NCBI GenBank assembly: GCA_036245805.1
Contig: BTRK01000006.1
Span: 50,337,257 to 50,401,256 of the forward strand
DNA length: 64,000 nucleotides
Source: Pristionchus mayeri
Lineage: Eukaryota > Nematoda > Chromadorea > Rhabditida > Neodiplogasteridae
Direction: 5' to 3'
The notes under the pieces were generated by a model. That model had not been told where the DNA came from and did not search any database. It saw only the letters and a program-made list of their open reading frames with translations. The translations under genes and the position numbers were made by a program. Each line of letters begins with the position of its first letter. The first letter of the stretch is position 1. Positions 48,833 to 59,348 of the stretch are shown one piece after another.

Positions 48833-50076
48833 ATGATATCAACACGACTCGAGAGATTTGTTCGATATAACTTTCGGCGGCGGTCGAACAGACTAACACC
48901 GTTAGATGGATGATCCTATTCGAATAAGGGCCGAAATATTCCTAAGTAATCATTCCACCGTATACAATGTTTCTCGTTTGGCCAAGCATTTCATAATCTA
49001 TTTTTTGTGTCAAATTTATTATTAAAGGAGGACTGAAGGCAAAGTTCAACTTCGGACCGTATTATTACCATGACCTAGCTCCTCTTAAAGGAGGATGAAA
49101 GCGAAAGCTGGAAATTTGAACGTATTTCATCCTACCACGAAATGCCCCGGCTGTCAATGTGCTAAAAACAGGCCATGCTAAAAACAGTGAAAGTAACACC
49201 AATTACCGGTCCCCGACGCGGCTCTTGGCTACGGAGCGTCTCTCTTTTTTTTCTTATTTTTTGCGTTTGCTCGCTTTGATTGTGTTGCGTTGTTGCTAAA
49301 CGCATATCTGTACTCTAGTTCATCCTGTTATTTCAAAATCAATATTACTTCAATCGATCGATTGTGTGATCTCTTCCCATCCACCCCTTTCACGCGCGCA
49401 TTCCTTTCAGTTGGATTCATGAGTTCTATCTTCTTCTTTGGGGCGATTATCTGTGATTCTACTCATTCCACGTCGATAATATTTAAATTGCTTCTGTTTC
49501 AACTAACTTTTGACCCGATTGCCACAATTTCTCCCTAAATGCGTCGTCTTAATTACTTCTTCTTTTTCGTCGTTGGCCCATCTATTATTTACATGTTTTG
49601 CTTTCAACCTTGCTTAATTGCTCATTTTTTTCTTTATTTTCTACCGTTTAATTAATTGTTCATTGAAGCTAGGTCAGCGGTCATCACCGATGATGAAAAA
49701 TGGGCATGGACGGTGCTGCCTTCGCTTCTCCCAGACCTGTCAGTTAGTTTGGCTGCTTCCCACTTTGCTGTATCGATTAATTTCATTCTTGTATTTTAGA
49801 ACTACGTCCAACGTCGTCCGGCCAAGATCATGGCCCTTCCGATGGTGAAAGGCCATCGCGAAAAAGGTTCGTTTCTCTTTCTTCGGCCTATATTTAAATA
49901 TTACTCGTGTTTTATTTGTGAATGATTACCTTTTCAATTCATTTATCGTAAAATAAGTTAAGGATATTCAAATAACAATTTAGATAGAAATATTAAAAAT
50001 ATACGAACATATTACGCTAGAAAACTAATCAAAGCAATAAATATCAGTCCGTAGCAATGATAAACTTTTTTTATTA
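48833..50076. other. Intergenic between G-alpha and the transposase
   Basis: Mostly AT-rich. A stretch at about 49671-49866 (+) can be spliced (donor gttagt, acceptor ttttag) into a charged reading that includes AVITDDEKWAWTVLPSLLPD and YVQRRPAKIMALP. It looks exon-like, but I recognise no family and find no flanking exons. A pair of similar cctcctttaa/ggaggatgaaagc motifs lies near 49030 and 49085. Confidence 0.4.
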
Positions 50077-52845
50077 CTACTCCTCATCAGTCATATATCC
50101 TAGGGCCTCGTCTGCCATCGAATTGAGGAGAGGGAGATGAGGAAGAGGAGGGGGGAGGAGGGCGTCGTCATCGCCCTCGTCGTCGTTCTCGGGCGCCTCC
50201 TCCAAGTTGCTGTCGACTCCATGAGGACGAAGAGGACGGGTGAGTGTCTCCCACAACTTCTTAATTAAAAATGGTTCGTAAATTGATTACCTCTCCTTGT
50301 TTACCTTTTGTTCGGCGAAAGCAATTTTTCTTTTCTTCTCCGTAGTCTGGGCTCTCGATCATCCTTCCTCGTACCTAGGGTAGGAGTGTAGGCGCGTTTT
50401 TTTTATATCACAATCCGAACCAGGTACGTGAGATTCTTGACGTCAGTCCTCCAAGTGTGGGTAGCATCTTTCCTCACTTTCCTCCACACTTTGTTTTTAT
50501 GGGACGGATTGGTGTATGATTTTTTTCCCACATGAAAGAAACATTTAGTGCAGGTTATTAGAATTGCTCTCCTACCACTGGTCTCGTTCCGTCAATCACA
50601 CCCTGTTTGAGATGATTCCAGTGCAGTATAGTTAATCGAGTGCGCATTTCGTGTCCAGATCTATTTAATGGTTTCAATATTTACCTTAGAAGACTAAATA
50701 CCTGACGTAAAAATAATCCTTCGGCGCGTATCTCCAAGCGAGAGCGTTTATGCTCTCACAAGGAGATGTCTGCAGAATCCATGAGACAGATGCGATATCC
50801 TCGATATTCTTGCTGGTGAATATCTATATGTATTTATTGCGAGAGAGTGATAATGGGAGGGGGTTAGATATGATAATACCTGTTCCTCTAGCCTATCTAT
50901 GATCCTTTTAGTCTTGATATAATATTCTGGATTGTACGAGGACCTGTGGCCACACTCGTTGATGAGCTTGAACGAGGGATCCTAGAATAATTCACGAATA
51001 CTTCGCCCATGCTGTTTTTTTTCTAATATCACACTTGATCGAATCTGTGTTTGCCCTGAATGCAGAGGAGAATGGCCCTGAACTTCTCCTGTGCCAACTC
51101 CCCATTGCCTTGAGCACTTATCACGGCATCATAGCATCGGTTTATGATTGGTTTTACCCAAAATCTAACCGATTCCATATACTTGGCCTTGCATACCTAG
51201 AATGACACTGATTCTCTTCCATTGCCATATCTACCGAACTCACTGTGAGAAGAGTCATAGTGATATTTCTGAAGAAGTGCCAGGGATCATAGAAGTGTTT
51301 GATCCCTGGGTACTTCTCCTTCATCATCTTGGCCACAGCAGAGTGTCTATCCGTCACTACACTTGCAATTCCCTTCGATCCTCCAATCATGAGAGAGAGC
51401 TCCCGTAGCCCTTGCTCCAGTGCAGCCACCTAACATTTTGTTCACCTATTGGTTCGAAATGTGACAAACACACCTCCATTTTAGCTGAGCTTCCTGTTTC
51501 ACTCTTGTGGATTAGCACATAGTGAATTGCCTCTCCCGTCTCTGCATTCAGTAGGAAGTAACGGCAGTAGGCCGCCGAATAACCGCGCGAATCGAATGAG
51601 CCGTCTCCACAAATATGTATCTTTTCTCCCTTCAATTCCCTTTCTATTATTAAAAGTATTCTAATCGAACCTTGGCAACTCTCTTCCGGAGTTCATCGAT
51701 TAGTTCTCCTTGTTTCTTGAAGAATAATTCATCCACTGCAGGACTAACGTAGAACTTCTTCAAACGGTGGAATGAAGTGGTAGAGAGGGGAGTCACTCCA
51801 CTCATCATGAGAAGAAGCCTCAGTTTCTTCAATGAATACTTATTGAAGCGTTAGCGTATAGGAAATACTGACCGTGCCTCCAACTGCCGATAGTATAGCT
51901 CCTGAGACGAAATCTACATTGATCTTAGGCAGTTATTCCTTATTCGAGGCCTTAGATGTCTTCAAGACGGGGCTTCTATGCCATGTGGCAGTGAAATCAC
52001 ATCTGTTGCACTCCCTCGTGCATGATGCCGCGAGTCCTACCATGTGGAAGGATAGATGACATTGTCCCTGTTCGCACTTGGGACACTCTAGGAGGAGGGA
52101 GGTCAATGACTCCTTCGACACTATCATGTAGTTCGATAGAGGGACACTTTCGATGCGGGGAGTGGCAGGGGTAGGAGGAGTCCATTCGGAGCTTTCGTTC
52201 ATATCTCGAGCCTTCAAGTAGTTATCAAAAATACCTCATTTTTTTAATAATCTAATTTGAGTTAGTTTAGTGCGAGATGGAATGCAGTAATGATAATTAA
52301 TGAATACCTGTTCAGGTCGGCAACAGCAGACGCAGCAGAGAAGAGGAGATCGAGTTAGGAGTGGAGGAGGACGGACGTAAGACGGAAGAGAGGATTGAAG
52401 AGGACGAGGGCGAGGAAAGACGAAGGAAGATGAAGAGGGGAAGGGCGAGAGAAGAGGGGAACAGGTAGGAGGGAGTACGATAGATGGTTGGGATACTGTA
52501 GATGGAGCAGTCGTCTCCTAAAGGCCTCTGTTTCCGTTGTATGAGATAGATAAATATATTTTCTCCCGTTTAATTGTGTATATTACTCACCACAAAGGAA
52601 GGGACAGCATCAGGTCGAAGTACGGTAGCAGTTGCCGAGTATGTGTAGTCAGAGGGGGAGAAGTGACTTGCACAGAGATAGGGACACTTGGATGCATTCA
52701 CCACTGCCATGAGAGATCTTCTTCCTTCTGGGATTGAACGGACAGCGTTTATCCACGTTGTCCGTTTCTTCTCATTTTCCGTAAATGCGTGCATCTCTTT
52801 CTGGAATTTCCTCTGATGGCACACGACGCAAGCTCGTCGTTGCAT
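50077..52845 (-). CDS. THAP-domain DDE transposase, Kolobok-like, one in-frame stop
   Basis: Twelve exons: 52591-52845, 52308-52517, 51873-52211, 51671-51838, 51474-51629, 51244-51429, 51035-51196, 50880-50981, 50702-50823, 50576-50660, 50305-50346 and 50077-50256 (TAG). Every junction keeps phase, giving 669 codons. A THAP zinc finger comes first (CVVCHQRKF ... W ... C-P-Y-L-C-A-S-H-F ... AVPSF), then a Pro/Ser linker and a CPKC...CNRCDF zinc motif. The DDE core follows: ICGDGSFDSRGYSAAY, VVTDRHSA and TSPCESINAL, with an acidic tail. A THAP plus this DDE pattern is characteristic of Kolobok transposases. A TAA at 51933-51935 interrupts exon 3, although the family-like reading LPKINVDFVSGAILSAVGGT continues in the same frame. 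Confidence 0.75.
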
Positions 52846-52972
52846 CTGATAGGGAGGATTACATTAGCAGACGATATAGTATCGACGATAGTTTGCACAT
52901 GAATATTACATTTCAATTAGCAATACTAGCTTGTGGGTATACAAATACTTTATCATTTAGTCCATGACATAG

Positions 52973-54184
52973 CTATTCTTCATCGAATAGCGCAGATGGC
53001 TTGAAGCCGGTGTAATGTCCATCGGCACTTGGCCATTTCTTCCGGACGGCATCGATGACACAAGCGGGGAGTCGAACTCTCTGTCCTCGTCCGAGTGGTC
53101 CGAGAAGAGAGGCCACTATCACTCGATAGCACCCGTGTCTTCTCGCCCTCAATAGTAAGTTTCATTCTTTCTATCCATGGTATCTATTTGATTGATATAC
53201 AGTACGTGCTAATCGCCTTGACCATGTGCGTGCGCCGCGCTGCGCGGCGGCGTGCGGCTTACGCGGATTGATTTTGCGGGATGAATATTATTTTTCACGA
53301 TTCGAACCTATTACTTTCGAATTCTCCGTAAAATTTCCCATCGAAAGGAGTATTCATTCATATTTTTAAAGATATATTTATATTTATAAATCAATATTTT
53401 GAATGCGGAATTTCTGCACCCTACCGTAATCTCACTTTACGATAGCGACAGTATCGCAAACTGGGATTACGGTAGGTTGCAGCATTACAGAATTCAAAAT
53501 ATTGATTTCTTTTTCTAAAAATATGAAAGAATAGTCCTTCCGATGTGAAATTTTACGGAGAATTCGAAAATAATAGCTTCGAATCGTGAAAAGCAATATT
53601 CTTTACGCAAAATCAATCCGCGCAAGCCGCGCAGCGCCGCGCACGCACATGACCAAGGCGATTAGCACGTACTGTAGTGTATTCCGGATACAATAGCCTT
53701 TCAATAGAGTAAACGATTGTTGGAAAGGGGAACTCACTGATTCGCATCGATGGCCACATGTCCACTCGCATAGCCGTAGAGGGCAACTGCAGCTTCCGTA
53801 CCCTCAAGTGAGTGATTGAGATGAAAGTTATCAACAATAGGAAGTATAGTAACTAACCGCTTCTGTGAGCAGGTACTCCTTGAAGTATTGATCCTGCGTA
53901 ATGCAGGCTTTCCTACCGTGGTCCTTCAGCTTATCCAGCAATCCCTCCTTGAAGAGATTTCCTTTCTTGAGAAGAGGGTAGAGAAACAGCGATTTGCAGC
54001 AGTAATCGTGCTTTTCCTCGAGATCTCTAGCGGGACAACGAGTGCAGGAACACTCCACAGTCTTCTCGAGGTCAACCCCATCTGCGAAGATCTTCTGCTC
54101 CCTCTCCTTGGCTGCTTTGATTCTAGCCAGAATCTTGTCCGCTTGCTTGGGGTCGGGGAGAAAGGGATCGGGAAGTGATGTCAT
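52973..54184 (-). CDS. Protein with P2X7-like C-terminal (ballast) domain
   Basis: Three exons: 53858-54184 (109 codons from an ATG), 53738-53802 and 52973-53147 (TAG), giving 188 residues. The pattern C-S-C-T-R-C-P, then YCC, then ACITQ, then YRVIVASLLGPLGRGQRVRL, PACVIDAVRKKWPS and GHYTGF matches the P2RX7 intracellular ballast-like domain as I remember it. That domain also occurs alone in many invertebrate proteins and mobile elements. There is no channel part. The gene ends 128 bases upstream of the transposase ATG on the same strand, so both could belong to one transposon. A TA-flanked palindrome sits in intron 2. Confidence 0.65.
53200..53674. mobile_element. TA-flanked palindromic MITE in the P2X7-like gene intron
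   Basis: cagtacgtgctaatcgcc and ggcgattagcacgtactg are terminal inverted repeats with TA on both sides (53198-53199, 53675-53676). The arms continue through GC-rich cgtgcg...gccgcgc and AT-rich sequence to a centre near 53440. It resembles the 38.4-kb element in having CAGT ends and TA flanks. Confidence 0.8.
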
Positions 54185-54558
54185 CTAGAGATCAATCAAT
54201 CGATCAATTAGTGATACAATAATGTAACTTGTGTAATGAAAAAAAAACAATCAAGACAATGATAAAATCGTTTGAAAAGAGCTGTTTGTCCCATTCTTTG
54301 CGTACGTGCATCTTTCATCGATTGACTAGACACTTGTCTAAAGGGTCAGAATAGAGACTCAAACGAATGATCTACAATCATGATTGTTCACCGGATTGAA
54401 TTTGTACGGAAAATCGAATTCTTCAATCTCTTTATTGTACTGTTTTGTTGTATTGCATTGTAAAAATGAAAATGTTTGATAAAAGAAATGGAAATGAGTG
54501 TCACAATATGCTAAATAGGTTTCCCTCATTGCATTAATGCAGAAACCACCGCGGCAAA

Positions 54559-54640
54559 ATGTTAGTCCTCGGCGGGAATCGAACCTGTCCCTTTCCCACT
54601 CTCGTTGTCGCCGCTCTACAGATCGAACTAGAAAGAGGAG
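54559..54640 (-). repeat. tRNA-derived sequence (A- and B-box like)
   Basis: The minus strand has an A-box-like tagttcgatctgtagagc and a perfect B box ggttcgattcc about 34 bases later. No standard anticodon arm can be folded, and the acceptor stem pairs only partly. Likely a tRNA pseudogene or SINE head. Confidence 0.45.
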
Positions 54641-54969
54641 AAAGAGGTAGTGAGATAGTGTGCGCTGCGCAATCTTTTCGCAGCCATTTCCCTGAGCTAT
54701 CAATTACAGTACCCGTGCGCGTATCTCCCTTGATCTTTGATCTCCGTTTTTCAAATTTTGGCTTTCTATTGTCGTTCAAGGAATAAATCCGGATATATCT
54801 TTAGTAGACGAAGTTCATTTTCCCTTTCCTCCTCCTTTAACGACTAAAGACTCCCAAAAAATTACATTAATATTTTTACTCTCTACCGAGTTACGAGCAG
54901 TTGGCTGAGTGCCATGGACGCTTGTGGGACAGGGAAGTGCGCGAATTCAAATATCTTGTGTTTTTGTCA

Positions 54970-55045
54970 AAAACTGGTGGGAATCGAACCCTCAAGCTTC
55001 CGATTACGTGACGACTGCTCTACCACTGAGCTATCCTACTGATGT
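54970..55045 (-). repeat. tRNA-derived sequence with intact D and T arms
   Basis: The minus strand reads atagctcagtggtagagc (a textbook D arm) and, 24 bases later, gagggttcgattcccacc (T arm). The anticodon stem does not pair, so a functional tRNA is doubtful. Confidence 0.45.
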
Positions 55046-56632
55046 GTGTACACTTCCTAGCTCGCGCTATGATCTTTGGAGGGTGGAACCTCCCTACTAT
55101 CGATGTGGATACTTTGCCGAGAGCCCTCCTTTAACAACAACCTACCGAAATCGGCGGCTATCACAAATAAAATACTCTTTCCTCCATTTCATCACATTGC
55201 CGCCTACCAGGTGTTATGCGAGAACGAAATATGTTTCCAGAAACATATAATTACATCGCGCTTGAGAGTTCCCGCCGAGGCTCCCATCGCTGGCTAGAAA
55301 TCGTCGGCCGCTGCTGCTCCTCCCAGTGCCAACCGCCTCATTCGTCGCAACTGTAACCTTGTTCGAAGATTAGAGTAATCGTCTCTTTTTTGCATATAAA
55401 TTTCGCGATTTGTCGTTGCGGCGCACTGTAAGTCTCTGTTCATTCAACACACATTTTATGTCGATCGATTCTCAAACTCTACTCTGTAATCAAATAATCG
55501 AATAAACATAATGAGAATATACATCATTCTATTTCTCTCACACTCGAATGATTACTTACGAACTTACTTTACTCCATAATCAAGAGATCTAACATACTAC
55601 ATCATGAGAACTCCTCATCACTCTCTCTATTTTTCTCACACTAGATTGATTAGTTACGATTCAGACGGTCATCAAAGCGAACGAAATATGGCTCAGAATG
55701 CCCGTGAAAATGGGGATTGTGAAATGGTAGTCTCTCTCTCGGGGAATGAGAAATTGCATTGAGAAAAGGCGAATGGATTGAGAAGGTGGAGTTGAATGGA
55801 GAGAGAGAGATAAGAGAAGGAGAAGAAGGGGGAAGGCGAAGGTAGATGGAGAGGTGGAGATGGAGGAGAAGGAGAAGAAGAGAGGGAATGCGGTTAGTCG
55901 TGAGAGTCCCGCCTGCTTCCCATATCTGGGAATGTGCACACAGGATGAGGGGAAGGATGAAATCACAAAGCAGGGAGGGGATTGGTTACCGAAAATCGCA
56001 GCGGGTTCACGGAAGTTGTGCTGGGTATAGTTCGTGAAGCGATACAATGCCACAATCTCTTCATTCTGCACACTCACAAACGATCGAGAGAGTGTTGATA
56101 ATGGAATCATTTCTCGAACTCTAGTGCTGGGTGAAGAGGTAGTGGCGCGAGCTGGCGGCAAGGCCCCGATCGATAACGGCGATCTACCTCGGCAGCTGCA
56201 TTGGCTCGACGACAAAAAGTGGTGCGCTGACTATGTGCCGTGTTTCTAGAGTGTGTGTGCTGGTCGACGATTCAGATTCGTCGCCTGTGCAGCAAGTACT
56301 GTGAGGGGAGAAATCTGGATACGGCCTATCATTCCTTCAAGCATTCATTATTTATTCCGTGGGATGTTGGATTACGCAATATTATAGAGAGGTTCGTCGA
56401 TGGGATCGAATCGGTTTGTCTTATTGCTTTAGGTCTCGGCAATATTTTTCCTTTCTTCTTCTTCTTCTTTCTGGATGCCAGATCGGGAGAGGGGGATCGT
56501 TGTCTCCAATGGGAACGGCGGAACAGTAGCGAGGCAACGGGGGCCAAATCCCATCCAGAGAAGCTCCACTTCACTCAGTGCCTCTCGTGACGTCCGGGAG
56601 AAAACAGAGAAAGCGAGTGAAATCTGAGGAAG
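55046..56632. other. Intergenic, low-complexity and MITE sequence
   Basis: Contains a GA-rich tract (55780-55885) and a diverged tagagttcgagaaacgata palindrome (about 56037-56125). A 184-codon open frame on the minus strand spans both and is judged spurious. A plus-strand stretch at about 56130-56250 (VVARAGGKAPIDNGDL, DDKKWCADYVPCF) is exon-like but isolated. Confidence 0.4.
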
Positions 56633-57581
56633 ATGTGGCGAATCTTCATCCTGCTCTTCTTCGCCAGAGGTCAGCTAGAGAGTTCGAGAATAGGATACTA
56701 GGTCGGACGAGAACCCACCGGACGAGAGCTGTTTTTGTTCTCATCCGACTTATTATCGAGACAAGATACCAGCTCCTGTTCATTCCATACACTCTTTTGC
56801 ATCTCATTCGAACAAGGAAAAGTGAGCCGAATAGATGGTGTGTCTAGCTAGAGATGATAAAACGAACAGAACACGATTCCAGAAGCACTGACTTGCGACT
56901 GCCCGGGAATCACCATTAATGGCAAGGATCAGTCCCACTGCTGGCAGGTAAGATGTTTCTAGATGTGTCGATATCACAGGCCGAGCCTTACTAAGATGTT
57001 TCAGATTCAGCGAATTGTAGCTAGTATCTGCTCATGAATCAGACATTTGGAGTCAATCAGCACTGGGTCGGGAAGGAGCAATCGTCTGACTCTCTTCAGT
57101 TTGCATGCTCACTTGTCTCTCTGACCGGCGAGAGAGCGTGTAAACTGAAGAGGGTCAGACCATTGCTCGCGGGAAGTGTCTCGAAGCGAGCGCAAAAAAT
57201 GGCGACATCGGGCATGATTGTAGTGGAAAAGGCATGGGAGAGGCGGGAAACGACTGGGTGAATTATATCAGCGCGCTCGATCCATATCTCACTGATTATT
57301 TTGCGTTTCTGCGAGACACAAAAGCCTCACTCGGCAGCTGGATTCTAGAGAGGGGCAGGAGAGAAGGAAAAGTGGCGGCAAGGCAGCTACAACCTCGCAT
57401 GTTTTCCAATTTGTTCAAGCCGTGAAAAACCTCAGAACGTGATCTGTATATGGAAATTTCTGCAAAGTTTATAGTCTAGCGCGGATTTGATTAGCTTCTC
57501 AGCGACCAGATTTTGCTACAACTTGGATTATTTTTTATCGCACAGACGGCGAAGGCAATCAACATAATCCGGGGCTTGTGA
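56633..57581 (+). CDS. Possible small secreted peptide
   Basis: ATG at 56633 begins MWRIFILLFFAR, a signal-peptide-like start, with donor GTCAGC after 56669. Exon 56883-56947 reads EALTCDCPGITINGKDQSHC then WQ, with donor GTAAGA. A third exon at 57546-57581 closes in phase with a stop, giving 45 residues. Family unknown. The two introns each contain a MITE (about 56697-56760 and 57076-57168). The last exon is the least certain part, and an alternative frame there would give a longer tail. Confidence 0.4.
56697..56760. mobile_element. MITE with actaggtcgga ends
   Basis: actaggtcggacgagaac and gttctcatccgacttat form a short hairpin. Same terminal family as 12086-12155 and 35060-35250. Confidence 0.55.
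57076..57168. mobile_element. Hairpin MITE (gagtcagacgatt family)
   Basis: ggagcaatcgtctgactctc and gagggtcagaccattgctc form the outer arms; cagtttgcatgctcacttg and gagagcgtgtaaactg the inner arms. It is very close to the copy in the sad-1 intron at 30207. Confidence 0.75.
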
Positions 57582-59348
57582 CCGCTCGCCCACGCACTCC
57601 AATGCTTGCAGAAAAGTGCACACTGTGCATAAGCACGTGGACTCGGTAGACCCTAGCTACAAGCTACAAACTGTCTAGCATATGCAGATAGAAAATGCAT
57701 ATTACTATGCTACTCTGTAATACAGAGTCTGTACGGTATAGCCAAGGTAGTTTATAGTCGTCAAGATAACATAAAGCTGGGTTGGACAGCTCGATGGGGT
57801 GTGAGGGCGGCGCCATGAGGGATGATGGAATAAATTAAACATGGAGCTCTAGATCTGATGATAATTATTTCGTAATGCCGCCTTTGATAAGTCTAATGCG
57901 ACATTGCGAAGTAGTTCGCATTCGACCTAGGACCATAAATGCAGATCGTGGAGCTAACTACAGACCTAACTAAGGAAGAATTCTATATCATCTTCTGAGC
58001 GTTACCAACTTATCACAGGTATCACGAGTCAGTGGAGGAAGCCACGAACAATTTTTTTCAAACCCATTTAAAATCGATCAAATTATAATGTTACGTTAGT
58101 CTAGGGACAAGATTACAATTGAACAAGGTCATTTGTCCCAGAGCCGGATTATAGGTATTTCCCGGTTCCAAAACCGGCCATACTGTATTTCAGCTCACAT
58201 ATGAGCTACATGGATGGCATGGTGCGCAAAATGCGTGGAAAAATACGGCGATCAACTTTACTGTTGACCACTTTTTGACTGGATGCAAACCAAAAAAGTT
58301 GGCGCTGAAAAATCAATTTCTGTTCGAAAAATAAATATATTTTGGTATCATGCAGGTGCGTTGCAGGGAATTTTATTTCAGAATATTAAAGAAGAAGTCT
58401 ACCTACATCTTACATAAAATAATCGTTCAAATCGAAGATGGCTCAAATTGCTAAATAGACGATCAAAGGTTGCTAACTCGAGGTGTGTAGCACAACATCT
58501 AGCCGTATTCGAAATGTTTCGGTCAGTCATGATCAGTTTTGATTATTTTACAGTATTTTTAAAATATCTACACCTAATTCCACTAAAATAATCGCCAACA
58601 TTAAAATTTTGGAAAAATCGATTTCCGACCTGCCGATTTTGGCCGAATTTGCGACCAGAAAAAGTATGATTCTCAAAACTTTCTTCCCAATATTATTAAA
58701 ACGCTGTCTCCCTAAGAACGTCGGAGTATGTGGCACAATCTTTCAAAATCATCTTCTGGGGTTCATACTTGGTGGTTAGAGTCACTAGGGGTTGGGTACA
58801 CTTCAGCCGAAAAATTAGCCCGAAAAGTTGATCTTTGAACTTTCAGATCGAACTTTTTCATCTTTATTTGACCCCGTCAAGATGTATACCATTCGAAAGC
58901 GCATGAAAAGTTATGTCAGATTCCAAGTTTTCGTAGCTTTTCTCCCAGTGGTATTCAGAAAACGCTTGAAAACGTAAAAAATCGACGACTTTCTCATATT
59001 AAAGTGCATGGTGCACCATGTTCCTATAAATTGCACCTCCTGGAAAATTGATATTTTGTGTGAAATTGCATGGGGAATCTGATGGAACCAAGCTCATTAT
59101 GATCCTGCATGCCCGTTGTTGACTTTTTCACGGAAAACTAGAACGCAATCGTCGACCAGGGTTCGATGCCGGTCGACGACATCATATTTTTGCCAATTTT
59201 TTTTTTGCTTCTAACTAAGTTTTTTCGATGCATATCGAGTTTATACTCAATAACAATTATGTATTGAAGCTTGATCATTAATAATAGTCATTACTTTTGC
59301 GAATACATCGAATACAGCACAGATAAAGCGATATTTTAAGAGGGTCAG

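Noticed and set aside
54970..55045. A functional tRNA gene
   Set aside because: The D and T arms are good, but no anticodon stem pairs and the acceptor stem is poor. Kept only as tRNA-derived.
55661..56215. 184-codon minus-strand frame
   Set aside because: It runs through a palindromic MITE and a GA/CT tract, and its composition follows the low-complexity DNA.
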